A DNA stretch of 30,586 nt from NCBI GenBank assembly GCA_964447525.1, contig CAYUSU010000012.1, positions 1 through 30,586 of the forward strand. The letters run 5' to 3'. The translations under genes were made by a program, and so were the position numbers. The DNA comes from JAFGDH01 sp964447525 (GTDB lineage Archaea; Aenigmatarchaeota; Aenigmatarchaeia; QMZP01; QMZT01). The notes beneath the pieces were generated by a model. The model had not been told where the DNA came from. It did no database searches and saw only the letters and a program-made list of their open reading frames with translations. Each line of letters starts with the position of its first letter. Positions within the stretch are counted from its first letter, which is position 1. This document shows, one piece after another, positions 14,631-22,241 of this stretch.

Positions 14631-15384
14631 CTGAGTATTTCCACAAAAGATTGAACCATTTTATATAGGAATTTGCAACGTTCTTGTTTATTATCATGAA
14701 ACAGGTGGGCTCGTCACCTTCCCACAAAATGTTTACGACCCTGTCTGCATAGATATTGATTATAGCCGGCGTCGAGAACTCCTTCGGCAGGAACTTTACT
14801 TCCATGAGTTCGAGTCTTGATATTTTTTTTCCCTTCACCTCGTGATCATATAATACCTTCCATTTAATCTTGTTTTTTATTCTCATCCTGTTGAAACTCG
14901 GGAAGAAATATTTCAGGAATTTGTCTTCCTTCCCAACTCCTCCTATCAGATAAAGATTCTGCTTCTGTCTGAGAATGTCCCTGCGTACCGCTTTGAAACC
15001 TTCTTTTCCGACAAAGACGCGTGCCTCTGAACGGGATCTGCAGGGCGATAAGATTTTCTCGAGTTCGGGGATGATTTTCTTGATTTTGTTCTTCTTTTCA
15101 TCCAGCTTTTCTCTCTCCTCCTCGATGTATGATACGAGATTATTAGGATCGGATGCTTCAAAGAATTTAACGTTTTTCATTATCAAATATGAAACGAGAC
15201 CTTTATCCGAAAGCTTGTTCACTGCGTCGTACACCCTGCTCCTGTGAAGTCCGACTTCCTTGGTGAGTGTACCTATCTTCGTCGACCCCGTCCGGAGCAG
15301 CGCAAGATATACTTTGATTTCGCTCATGGTGAGATTCGTGTTCTCGAGTATTTGGGGATCCAGTGGTAGTTCTTCGGATACCAT
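14626..15384 (-). CDS. TrmB-family transcriptional regulator
   Basis: A 252-residue regulator with an N-terminal winged HTH (LTMSEIKVYLALLRTGSTKIGTLTKE..., about residues 18-75, recognition helix near HRSRVYDAVNKLSDKGLVSY), a coiled-coil linker (about 83-110) and a phospholipase-D-like effector domain (ARVFVGKEGFKAVRRDIL...), as in TrmB proteins that bind sugars or other small ligands. It is divergent from, and next to, the ABC importer and probably controls it. A TATA box (TTTATAAT, 15405-15412) is 21-28 bases before its ATG. Its stop codon lies in the 29-bp repeat shared with yjbQ. Confidence 0.85.
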   Translation of the reverse strand: MVSEELPLDPQILENTNLTMSEIKVYLALLRTGSTKIGTLTKEVGLHRSRVYDAVNKLSDKGLVSYLIMKNVKFFEASDPNNLVSYIEEEREKLDEKKNKIKKIIPELEKILSPCRSRSEARVFVGKEGFKAVRRDILRQKQNLYLIGGVGKEDKFLKYFFPSFNRMRIKNKIKWKVLYDHEVKGKKISRLELMEVKFLPKEFSTPAIINIYADRVVNILWEGDEPTCFMIINKNVANSYIKWFNLLWKYSE

Positions 15385-15404
15385 AAGTAATATTCACACA
15401 AATC

Positions 15405-15457
15405 TTTATAATATTATATACTGTAGTCTCTTTTCAGGACAACATAAGGTTATATTC
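15405..15457. promoter_or_regulatory. Divergent promoter region of TrmB gene and ABC importer
   Basis: TTTATAAT (15405-15412) serves the minus-strand TrmB gene, and TTATATTC (15450-15457), centred 25 bases before ATG 15478, serves the importer. The 93-bp interval is the expected operator for the TrmB protein; no clear palindrome stands out. Confidence 0.5.
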
Positions 15458-15477
15458 CATTTCTCACTGTAATCAAG

Positions 15478-16491
15478 ATGATTTCAAAAAATATTATATT
15501 GTCGATTACGGTAGTTGTGTTAATTTCCTTTGCGTTTTCGGTTTTTTTGACGCAGGATTATTTCGCCGGAGGAATGATTTCATCGGGAGATGAAATTCAG
15601 GTAAACCTTGCAATCAATCCGTTTTTTAATTCCGCTCTGGTGTTCATTGCGGAAGAAAAAGGATTCTTCAGCGAAGAAGGATTACATATAAATTATTATG
15701 AATTTTCAACAGGGAAATTAGCACTGGACGCATTGATCGCCGGCGGTGCGGATATAGCAACAACCGCTGACATACCCATTACACTCGCCGGACTGGCTGA
15801 TCAGGAAATATCAATGATAGCCACCATCGAATATTCAAACGACAATATACCTGTCATTGCAAGAAAGGATTCGGGAATATCAACACCGGAAGACCTGAAA
15901 GGGAAGACCATCGCCACCACGAGGGGTGGAGGTCCGTTGTTTTTCGCGCACAAATATTTCGAAAGGCACGGGATCCTGTTTTCCGATATCAACCATGTAT
16001 ACATGAACCCGAGCGACATGGTAAATTCGCTGATAAAGGGCGACATCGATGCCTTCATCGTGTTTGAACCGTATCCTTACCATGCAGAGAATGAACTGGG
16101 AAGCGACAAAGTTGTCATATTCAATCCGAGCGATATTTACGGGGAAACATGGAACATAGTCACGATGAAAAAATACGAATCAGAAAACCCGGAAATAATT
16201 GATAAGTTCCTGAGGGCGCTCATCAGGGCGGAAGATTTTCTGAAAACGCACAAGGAAGAATCGATATTAATTGTATCAGAATATTCAGAAACAAAAACGG
16301 AGGTTCTGGAGGAAATGATGAACAGGCAGGAATACGGTGTCGTGATTACGGGATTCATGGAAAAACTTCTGGAAAACGAGGCACAATGGGCGATGGGCAT
16401 GGATTTCAGCAAAGCGAAATCTATACCGGACTACAGCAAGATAATAAACCCGGAACATCTGATAAGGATTGATCCGAAAAGGGTGAATTAA
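15478..16491 (+). CDS. ABC importer substrate-binding protein (NMT1/SsuA/TauA-like)
   Basis: A 337-residue extracellular binding protein held by an N-terminal hydrophobic anchor (about residues 5-25), as usual in archaea without periplasm. The periplasmic-binding fold shows in VNLAINPFFNSALVFIAEEKGFFSEEGL, GADIATTADIPI, GISTPEDLKGKTIATTRGGGP, DIDAFIVFEPYPY and GETWNIVTMKKY. The family binds nitrate, sulfonates, taurine or pyrimidine precursors of thiamine; the pocket residues seen do not decide between them. It heads a three-gene operon with a leaderless promoter. Confidence 0.88.
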   Translation: MISKNIILSITVVVLISFAFSVFLTQDYFAGGMISSGDEIQVNLAINPFFNSALVFIAEEKGFFSEEGLHINYYEFSTGKLALDALIAGGADIATTADIPITLAGLADQEISMIATIEYSNDNIPVIARKDSGISTPEDLKGKTIATTRGGGPLFFAHKYFERHGILFSDINHVYMNPSDMVNSLIKGDIDAFIVFEPYPYHAENELGSDKVVIFNPSDIYGETWNIVTMKKYESENPEIIDKFLRALIRAEDFLKTHKEESILIVSEYSETKTEVLEEMMNRQEYGVVITGFMEKLLENEAQWAMGMDFSKAKSIPDYSKIINPEHLIRIDPKRVN

Positions 16492-16504
16492 TCACATTGA
16501 AAAA

Positions 16505-17254
16505 ATGAAACAAAAAAACATGATATATGGTATAGGATCGTTCCTTGTCATTGTTTTCCTCTGGCAACTGGCAGGGATGATATTCGATCTTAACAGTACA
16601 CTTTACCCGTCACCCATAGATGTTCTGCTGGCCATGTTGGACGCGAAAAACCTTTTTTCCGACATCGCCATCAGCATGGCGAGATTGATAATCGGGACTT
16701 CCATAGGAGTGGTAATAGGAGTGGCCTGCGGCCTGATTACCGGGAAAATATATTTCGCAGACAAGACATTCGGCCAGGTGTCGAATTTCCTCAGGTTCAT
16801 ACCCCCTCTCGCTCTTGTTCCTCTTTTCCTGATATGGTTCGGTATCGGGGAAATCTCGAAGATATCCCTTCTTTTCTGGACAGCGTTCTTCCCTGTCTGG
16901 ATAAGCACTCACATAGGAATAAAGAACATAGGCAAGAGGTTTATCCTGGTTGCAAAGAGCCTGAAAGTGAATAGAATATATTTCATAAAAGACATCTTGC
17001 TGAAAGGATCGTTGACATATATACTAAGCGGATCAAGGATCGGGATAGGGTTTGGTTTCTCCGTTCTCGTCGCTTCCGAGATGATAGGAGCATATTCAGG
17101 TATTGGGCACAGGATATCGATTCTTCAATCAGTATACAGGATAGACATGATGATAGGATACATAATAGTTTTGGGAATTATCGGGCTTATTGTAGATACC
17201 ATATTTGTAATGATATCAAAAAAGATGACACCGTGGAGGACGCATGAATTCTAG
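16505..17254 (+). CDS. ABC importer permease (SsuC/TauC-like)
   Basis: A 249-residue membrane protein with about six hydrophobic segments and the family core FLRFIPPLALVPLFLIWFGIGEISKI, followed by the EAA-type coupling helix region (KNIGKRFILVAKSLKVNR...) and GSRIGIGFGFSVLVASEMIGA. It forms the membrane channel with the binding protein 13 bases upstream and the ATPase, whose start overlaps its end by 11 bases. Confidence 0.9.
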   Translation: MKQKNMIYGIGSFLVIVFLWQLAGMIFDLNSTLYPSPIDVLLAMLDAKNLFSDIAISMARLIIGTSIGVVIGVACGLITGKIYFADKTFGQVSNFLRFIPPLALVPLFLIWFGIGEISKISLLFWTAFFPVWISTHIGIKNIGKRFILVAKSLKVNRIYFIKDILLKGSLTYILSGSRIGIGFGFSVLVASEMIGAYSGIGHRISILQSVYRIDMMIGYIIVLGIIGLIVDTIFVMISKKMTPWRTHEF

Positions 17255-18143
17255 AATAATCGTGAGGAATCTGGGGAAAAAATTCGGGAATCTTGACGTA
17301 CTCGATTCGATATCATTCGATGTGATAAACGGTGAATTCCTTTCGATACTCGGTCCCAGCGGGTGCGGAAAAACCACTCTTCTGTTTCTCCTTCAGGGAT
17401 TTCTGAATCCGACAAAAGGCACGATAAAGGTCAAGGGTAAGACCGGTTTCGTTTTTCAGGACGATAATTTACCTAAGTGGGACAGGGGCAAGACCGGTTT
17501 CGTTTTTCAGGACGATGATCTGATTCCGTGGAAAACTGTGAAAGAAAACATTGAGATGGGACCAAAAAATTTAGGGAAGTCAAAAAGCGAAATAAAGAAG
17601 ATCACTGGAAAACTGCTAAAGGAGATCGGAATGGAAGGTTTCGGAGACAAGTATCCGCACCAGATATCAGGGGGCATGAAAAAAAGGGTAAGTGTTGCCA
17701 GATGCCTTGCTAACAACCCACAGATCATTTTTATGGACGAGCCTTTCAGTTCGCTCGATTATCTGACGAGGATAAAAATTCACGATTTCGTGATGAAGCT
17801 ATTGAAGAAAAGGGGAATAACCGCTATAATGGTAACCCATGACATACAGGAATCTCTAAAGCTTTCCGACAGGATAGTGATCATCAGCGGAACACCGGCT
17901 AAAATAAAGGGCATACTGAAACCGGAGAAGAATGAAGGGGTTGAACAAAAACGACCCCATTCGGACATAATAAAGGCCGTCCGTTGCCAGATAATCAAGA
18001 ACAGAATACAAGTCACTGATTTCGTCCCGAAAACCGGGGCAATAAAGGGTACACTGAAACATGAGAAGAAGGAGCATAATGTTGCATCCAATGATTATTA
18101 CGAGAAGAAGATACTGAAACTGATAGGTAACGATAATGGGTGA
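17244..18143 (+). CDS. ABC importer ATPase with tandemly duplicated Q-loop
   Basis: A 299-residue ATPase of the SsuB/TauB type: Walker A GPSGCGKTT, signature ISGGMKKRVSVARCLA, Walker B IIFMDEPFSSLD, switch His MVTHDIQ. Oddly the Q-loop occurs twice: GKTGFVFQDDNLPKW and, exactly 17 residues on, GKTGFVFQDDDLIPW, from a 51-bp tandem duplication with 27 identical bases at its start. The C-terminus also repeats a short block (KIKGILKPEKNE and AIKGTLKHEKKE, 46 residues apart). The inserted Q-loop could disturb coupling to the permease, so function should be doubted. The last codons fall in the 29-bp repeat (18127-18155). Confidence 0.88.
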   Translation: MNSRIIVRNLGKKFGNLDVLDSISFDVINGEFLSILGPSGCGKTTLLFLLQGFLNPTKGTIKVKGKTGFVFQDDNLPKWDRGKTGFVFQDDDLIPWKTVKENIEMGPKNLGKSKSEIKKITGKLLKEIGMEGFGDKYPHQISGGMKKRVSVARCLANNPQIIFMDEPFSSLDYLTRIKIHDFVMKLLKKRGITAIMVTHDIQESLKLSDRIVIISGTPAKIKGILKPEKNEGVEQKRPHSDIIKAVRCQIIKNRIQVTDFVPKTGAIKGTLKHEKKEHNVASNDYYEKKILKLIGNDNG

Positions 18144-18155
18144 TTAGGAACTATT
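18127..18155. repeat. 29-bp exact direct repeat, copy 2
   Basis: Same 29 bases as 14602-14630, here covering the last codons and stop of the ABC ATPase. The two copies bound the TrmB/importer module. Confidence 0.9.
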
Positions 18156-18173
18156 TGTCCAACATGTCCATTA
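18151..18173 (-). pseudogene. Remnant of the MBF1-like gene's 3' end
   Basis: Read on the minus strand these bases give MDMLDK followed by TAG, the same C-terminus as the intact MBF1-like protein at 20548-20955 (VMDMLDK, TGA stop). At DNA level TTGTCCAACATGTCCAT matches TTGTCCAGCATGTCCAT at 20554-20570 with one difference. No upstream coding sequence remains, so it marks a junction rather than a gene. Confidence 0.6.
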
Positions 18174-18188
18174 TAAAAAAAGAAGATA

Positions 18189-19154
18189 TTAAGAAGGGAA
18201 AAATAAGAATTTATGCTCTTTGTAGTATAGCATATATTTGTAGTTTTTTATTATATCCGAGAACCGCAATTTAATTTCTTCAATTATCAATCTTAAAGCA
18301 TTTAAAGATTTGACTTGAATTTCTATTTCAATATCATCTCCGCCTAAGACCTCGTTATCATAAATGATGTTTGGGTGTTGTTTGATATACATTCTAAATT
18401 CTTTTTCCTTTTCTTCGGTTAAGTTGTGCAGGTTTAAATGCATCTTAAAATATTGATATCCTAATTTTTCTAAATCAAACATAGTTCTGTATCCAATTAT
18501 GACCCTCTTTTTTTCTAATTGTTTTATTCTCGACGCTACTGTTTTAGGTGTTATTCCCAATTTTTCAGATATTTCCAAAACAGATATCCTTGAATCAGGG
18601 GCAATAAGCCTTAATATTTCTAGATCGGTTTTATCTAACTTTATTTCTTCTGGTTCTGTGACAAATATATATTCATCAAAATTTCGTTTTTTTTCTAAAA
18701 TATAAGCCCTGGGGAAATATGTTACTTTTGTAAAAATTGCCAGCCATCTTTTTTCAATGTAATTTACAAATTTTTTTAGAAAAATCTTCCAAAATTCATT
18801 CATTTCTTTGATGGATTTGGATAAAATCGACATTCCTAAATCATATTCCCCGTCTATAGAGATGATCCAAATAACAGTCTTTTGATTTTTTAAGAAATTA
18901 ATAATCTCTTCCTCTTTCTCGGGGGTTGTGTTTTGGAACTTTAAATAAATTCTAAATGTAATAAAACCCAATTTTCCAACATCTAATATAGTATGAAATT
19001 GTTTTATTATTCCTGCTTCTTGGAGTTTTTTGATTCTATAAATAATGGAGTCTTTGCTTAATCCCACTTTCTTGGCAATTTCGTGATAGGATTGCCTGCT
19101 ATTTGTATCCAGTTCGTACAATATTTTACGGTCTTTTAGATCTAATTTTTTCAT
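18189..19154 (-). CDS. Two-unit Lrp/AsnC-family regulator
   Basis: At 321 residues it is about twice a normal Lrp. Two HTH units are visible: LDLKDRKILYELDTNSRQSYHEIAKKVGLSKDSIIYRIKKL at the N-terminus, and LDKTDLEILRLIAPDSRISVLEISEKLGITPKTVASRIKQL from about residue 170. Each is followed by a RAM-like alpha/beta effector segment. Lrp proteins usually sense amino acids. Divergent from the radical SAM gene 112 bases away and as AT-rich as it, so the pair probably moved together and the first regulates the second. Minus-strand TATA-like ATTTATATAT is near 19178-19189. Confidence 0.85.
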   Translation of the reverse strand: MKKLDLKDRKILYELDTNSRQSYHEIAKKVGLSKDSIIYRIKKLQEAGIIKQFHTILDVGKLGFITFRIYLKFQNTTPEKEEEIINFLKNQKTVIWIISIDGEYDLGMSILSKSIKEMNEFWKIFLKKFVNYIEKRWLAIFTKVTYFPRAYILEKKRNFDEYIFVTEPEEIKLDKTDLEILRLIAPDSRISVLEISEKLGITPKTVASRIKQLEKKRVIIGYRTMFDLEKLGYQYFKMHLNLHNLTEEKEKEFRMYIKQHPNIIYDNEVLGGDDIEIEIQVKSLNALRLIIEEIKLRFSDIIKNYKYMLYYKEHKFLFFPS

Positions 19155-19266
19155 TATATAGATATATAAGTAAAAAAATATATAAATATTTCTTTTTTGG
19201 CTAAATTTTTACTAAATCATTTCTTATGTAACAACTTAACAGTAATAATCAGGGGTGAATGTTAAA

Positions 19267-20496
19267 ATGAGAAAGTACGATCCAAGTTCAGAATACAGAA
19301 CGGATGTAGAAATTCCTGAAGTAAAGGCAAAAATAGATGAAGCAATGCAATCATATCAAGATTTTTTAAATCAATATGCAACAATATTAGATATTGATAA
19401 CCCAAAATCAATCTCTGAAACATACGAAAAAGTAATGAAAACGGATATATTAGAAAAAGCTAAAAAAATCAGGGAAAATGTTTTTGGCAGAGACATTCAT
19501 TTTTATGGAGTAAGCTACTTGTGGGACGCTTGTATAAATCATTGTGCATACTGTCCGGGAAGTGTTCAAAACAGAAAAAAAGCGATATCAGGAGGGAAAG
19601 GATATCCATTAAGAGAACTTTCAGTAGATCAAGCTGTTGTAGATACTTTAGCGGTCATGGAAAACGGACACGACCATATATGTTATCTTTCAGGGAGTGC
19701 TCCAGGAAGAGAAAAACTCCCAGATAAGCTGATCCCATATCTGGAAGCGTTTGATAATCTGGGACTCAAAGAGATAATCCTGAATATCGAGCCAGCGACC
19801 GAAGATGGGCTCAGAAAGATGAGAGAAGCTGTAAGTAAAACTTCCCTACAGTTCAGAGTTTTCCAAGAAACATACAATAAAAAAACCTATGCTAAAATGC
19901 ATCCCAAAGGGCCAAAGGCAGACTACGATTTTAGAAGACAATCCCAGGCAAGAGCTTTGGAAGCGGGTTTTGACAACGTAGGATTGGGAGTGTTATTTGG
20001 TCTGCACAACAAGCCTCTAGAAGAATTGGAGAGTTTGAAAGAACATGCTGAAGAGCTTGAAAGAAATTATGGGAAAAAACCTGGAAGAGTTTGTCTACCT
20101 AGCGCGAACGAACTGACAAACATTGGAGTTCAAATTCCTCATTTCTTAGACAGAGGAATTTATACGGAAGGAAGAAACGAAATTATCAGAGCAGGGGATT
20201 ATGAGAAATTTAACGAATTAATTTATGCTTTGGCGAGACTGGCAATGCCAACCATTAATATTGTAAGCTCTGAGAGGGATGGGCCAGCAATGCTTAGAAT
20301 ATTAGATAAATACGCAACTTGCACAACTTTGAATGTTCATCCAGGAGTAGGAGACAACGCAAAAATATTTCCATGCAATGGACATGATGAAACACATTTC
20401 GAACAAGCGACAACCTTTCCAAGGAATCCAAAAGCTACAATCAAAGAAATGAAAGAAAGGGGATACAATCCGATAATTAATCTCAAGAAGCACTAA
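19267..20496 (+). CDS. Radical SAM enzyme of the ThiH/HydG/NosL group
   Basis: From ATG 19267 (ribosome site AGGGGTGA, 19251-19258) the protein has 409 residues. The iron-sulfur/SAM site is C-x3-C-x2-C in CINHCAYC (Cys 89, 93, 96), followed by a TIM-barrel core with LSGSAPG, ILNIEPATEDGL, FQETYN and VGLGVLFGLHN, then a C-terminal half with RVCLPSANE and CTTLNVHPGVGDNAKIFPC. This order resembles tyrosine and tryptophan lyases (ThiH, HydG, NosL). HydG's C-terminal CX2C cluster motif is absent, so HydG itself is unlikely. The likely substrate is an aromatic amino acid, inferred from family and from the neighbouring Lrp regulator. A GTG at 19255 would add four residues. Codon use is more A-rich than in the flanking genes. 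Confidence 0.75.
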   Translation: MRKYDPSSEYRTDVEIPEVKAKIDEAMQSYQDFLNQYATILDIDNPKSISETYEKVMKTDILEKAKKIRENVFGRDIHFYGVSYLWDACINHCAYCPGSVQNRKKAISGGKGYPLRELSVDQAVVDTLAVMENGHDHICYLSGSAPGREKLPDKLIPYLEAFDNLGLKEIILNIEPATEDGLRKMREAVSKTSLQFRVFQETYNKKTYAKMHPKGPKADYDFRRQSQARALEAGFDNVGLGVLFGLHNKPLEELESLKEHAEELERNYGKKPGRVCLPSANELTNIGVQIPHFLDRGIYTEGRNEIIRAGDYEKFNELIYALARLAMPTINIVSSERDGPAMLRILDKYATCTTLNVHPGVGDNAKIFPCNGHDETHFEQATTFPRNPKATIKEMKERGYNPIINLKKH

Positions 20497-20547
20497 TCTA
20501 CAAATCACAATAAATTTACACTATGACTGAATATAAGGGAATTAAAT

Positions 20548-20955
20548 TCACTTGTCCAGCATGTCCATCACGTCGTCTTCCGTCCTTTTCAGAAGATGTA
20601 TCTTCAGTCCCCTCTCTATCCTCCTGAGGGTCTGATCGTCCGGTCGGAAACCATGGGATTCGATGCGGCGGAAGACGGACTCCTGTATACCTATTTTCTG
20701 GGCGGCGTCCTTCTGGCTTAGTTCAAGTGATTCCCTGGCCTTCCTAACACGCTCCGAGAGATCAGGTACCACTTCCCTCTCCTCGATGTCCGGGACGAAA
20801 TCCGGTCTGGAGACGTGCATGTAGACCTTAACTTCCTTTCTGGTGATCTCTTCTCCCAAGGAAATACAGTCTTTGCATACATCCAGTTCGCTCTCTCCCA
20901 ATCTTATCCTTCTTTTTTCAGAAACAAATTTTCCGCAGACTTCACATTCAGGCAT
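20548..20955 (-). CDS. MBF1-type zinc-ribbon/HTH transcription factor
   Basis: From ATG 20955 the protein has 135 residues: an N-terminal zinc ribbon with C-x2-C pairs (PECEVCGK and DVCKDC), a linker, and a C-terminal Cro-like HTH (LSQKDAAQKIGIQESVFRRIESHGFRPDDQTLRRIERGL). This is the archaeal multiprotein-bridging-factor architecture, found in nearly all archaea and linked to transcription or ribosome-associated stress roles. The frame can extend to 20967, but GGGTGG just before ATG 20955 favours the latter. Its 3' end is duplicated at 18151-18173. Confidence 0.88.
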   Translation of the reverse strand: MPECEVCGKFVSEKRRIRLGESELDVCKDCISLGEEITRKEVKVYMHVSRPDFVPDIEEREVVPDLSERVRKARESLELSQKDAAQKIGIQESVFRRIESHGFRPDDQTLRRIERGLKIHLLKRTEDDVMDMLDK

Positions 20956-21029
20956 ATGACCACCCAAAGTACACAGATTTCACCTGCGTAAAACAATTTT
21001 TTTAACAAGTTAAAGAGTATAAAATAATT

Positions 21030-22163
21030 CTATATAGTTATTCTGACATCCGAGATGTCCCAGCTACCGGTTCCGAGGAAGGAAATCTTATTGGTTCCTT
21101 CCATAATATCCGACTTCTCGAACGTGACTGTGTTGTTCCCTGATCTCACTGTCTGGACACTGAGCTCGTTTCCGTTAATTCTTATCTTAAGTATTCCGTC
21201 CCTGTAGACGTTGTCAACGACGAAATTTATGTTCCCTTCGGTGAACCTGTTCATGTCATCTTCATTCATGTAGAACTCTTCCTCCTTCACTACATCATTA
21301 GTTGAAAGATAAAGTTCAAACATCGCATTATCTATCGAAAATGCATCGGTTGATTTGAACGTAACGACGTTGTCGCCAATCTTGATTATGTCCGCCACGT
21401 CTGAATACTCGAGTTCGATGGTTTCCAGATGCTCAGGGTTGGCCTTCCTGAATATTTCCCTCCCGTTCAGAAGAACTATCAGGTCGCCTCTCTGACCGGA
21501 TGTGGTGTAGAATTTCAGTTTTCCCGTGGACCATGCCTGGATGTCGCTGGAGAACAATTCGAATGAAAGGAATTTCTCAGGTCCGTATTCCGCTATGACT
21601 TCCATTTCCTCGATCGTATACATTGTATTCCATCCCCAACAATAAACAGGCGGAGCGCCTCCAAGGAATTCGAGAGTATTGGACGTCTTAACGTAATCAG
21701 CGTCTATCGCGACGTCATAATGATAAAGCTTTGGAACCTTGCTGAAGAATGACATATCGTTCCATCTTATGATGAGGTTGGAACATTCCGCCATCTGCCC
21801 GGGATCATCGTTTATATTGAATCCTACCTTAACTGCTTTCAGTCCGCTGAGCACTCCCTGATCAAGATTAACCGTGAACTTCTTGGATTCCTCTCCGCCA
21901 AGAAGCGAGGTGGATACAACGAAGGTTGGCATTGTCCTGAGTGTCTGTGTGTTTGTTTTTCCAACGGCAAAAGAACCGAAGTCGACCGTCCTTGAAACTT
22001 CTCCTTCCGACAATCCAACCCTTCCAAGAACCGGGAAGAATGCGATCTCGTTGTTACCGCCGGGCTGAAGAACACCTGTCAGCTCGCCCAATGGGACGCC
22101 TAACAACATCATGCCACCGATAAGTAAAACAGCGACTATTAGAACGATAACAAATTCATCCAT
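21030..22163 (-). CDS. Membrane-anchored beta-sandwich surface protein
   Basis: A 377-residue protein with one N-terminal hydrophobic helix (MDEFVIVLIVAVLLIGGMMLLG, residues 4-25) and a long extracellular part of repeated beta-sandwich segments (for example GDLIVLLNGREIFRK...LEYSDVADIIKIGDNVVTFKS and GILKIRINGNELSV...GNNTVTFEKSDIMEGTNKISF). The two similar C-terminal modules suggest carbohydrate-binding or CARDB-like folds. The short negatively charged N-terminus before the helix suggests an outside C-terminus. No catalytic residues recognised. Divergent from the aPelota gene with a shared AT-rich promoter region (22170-22200). Confidence 0.7.
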   Translation of the reverse strand: MDEFVIVLIVAVLLIGGMMLLGVPLGELTGVLQPGGNNEIAFFPVLGRVGLSEGEVSRTVDFGSFAVGKTNTQTLRTMPTFVVSTSLLGGEESKKFTVNLDQGVLSGLKAVKVGFNINDDPGQMAECSNLIIRWNDMSFFSKVPKLYHYDVAIDADYVKTSNTLEFLGGAPPVYCWGWNTMYTIEEMEVIAEYGPEKFLSFELFSSDIQAWSTGKLKFYTTSGQRGDLIVLLNGREIFRKANPEHLETIELEYSDVADIIKIGDNVVTFKSTDAFSIDNAMFELYLSTNDVVKEEEFYMNEDDMNRFTEGNINFVVDNVYRDGILKIRINGNELSVQTVRSGNNTVTFEKSDIMEGTNKISFLGTGSWDISDVRITI

Positions 22164-22241
22164 ATTTAATTTATCTCGGAACTAAATTTTATATATATAC
22201 CCAAAATAAGGGAATCAGGATTGATTTAATGAGGTAAATGC

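Noticed and set aside
19267..20496. HydG, implying [FeFe] hydrogenase maturation
   Set aside because: The C-terminal CX2C...C cluster motif is missing and no HydE, HydF or hydrogenase gene is near.
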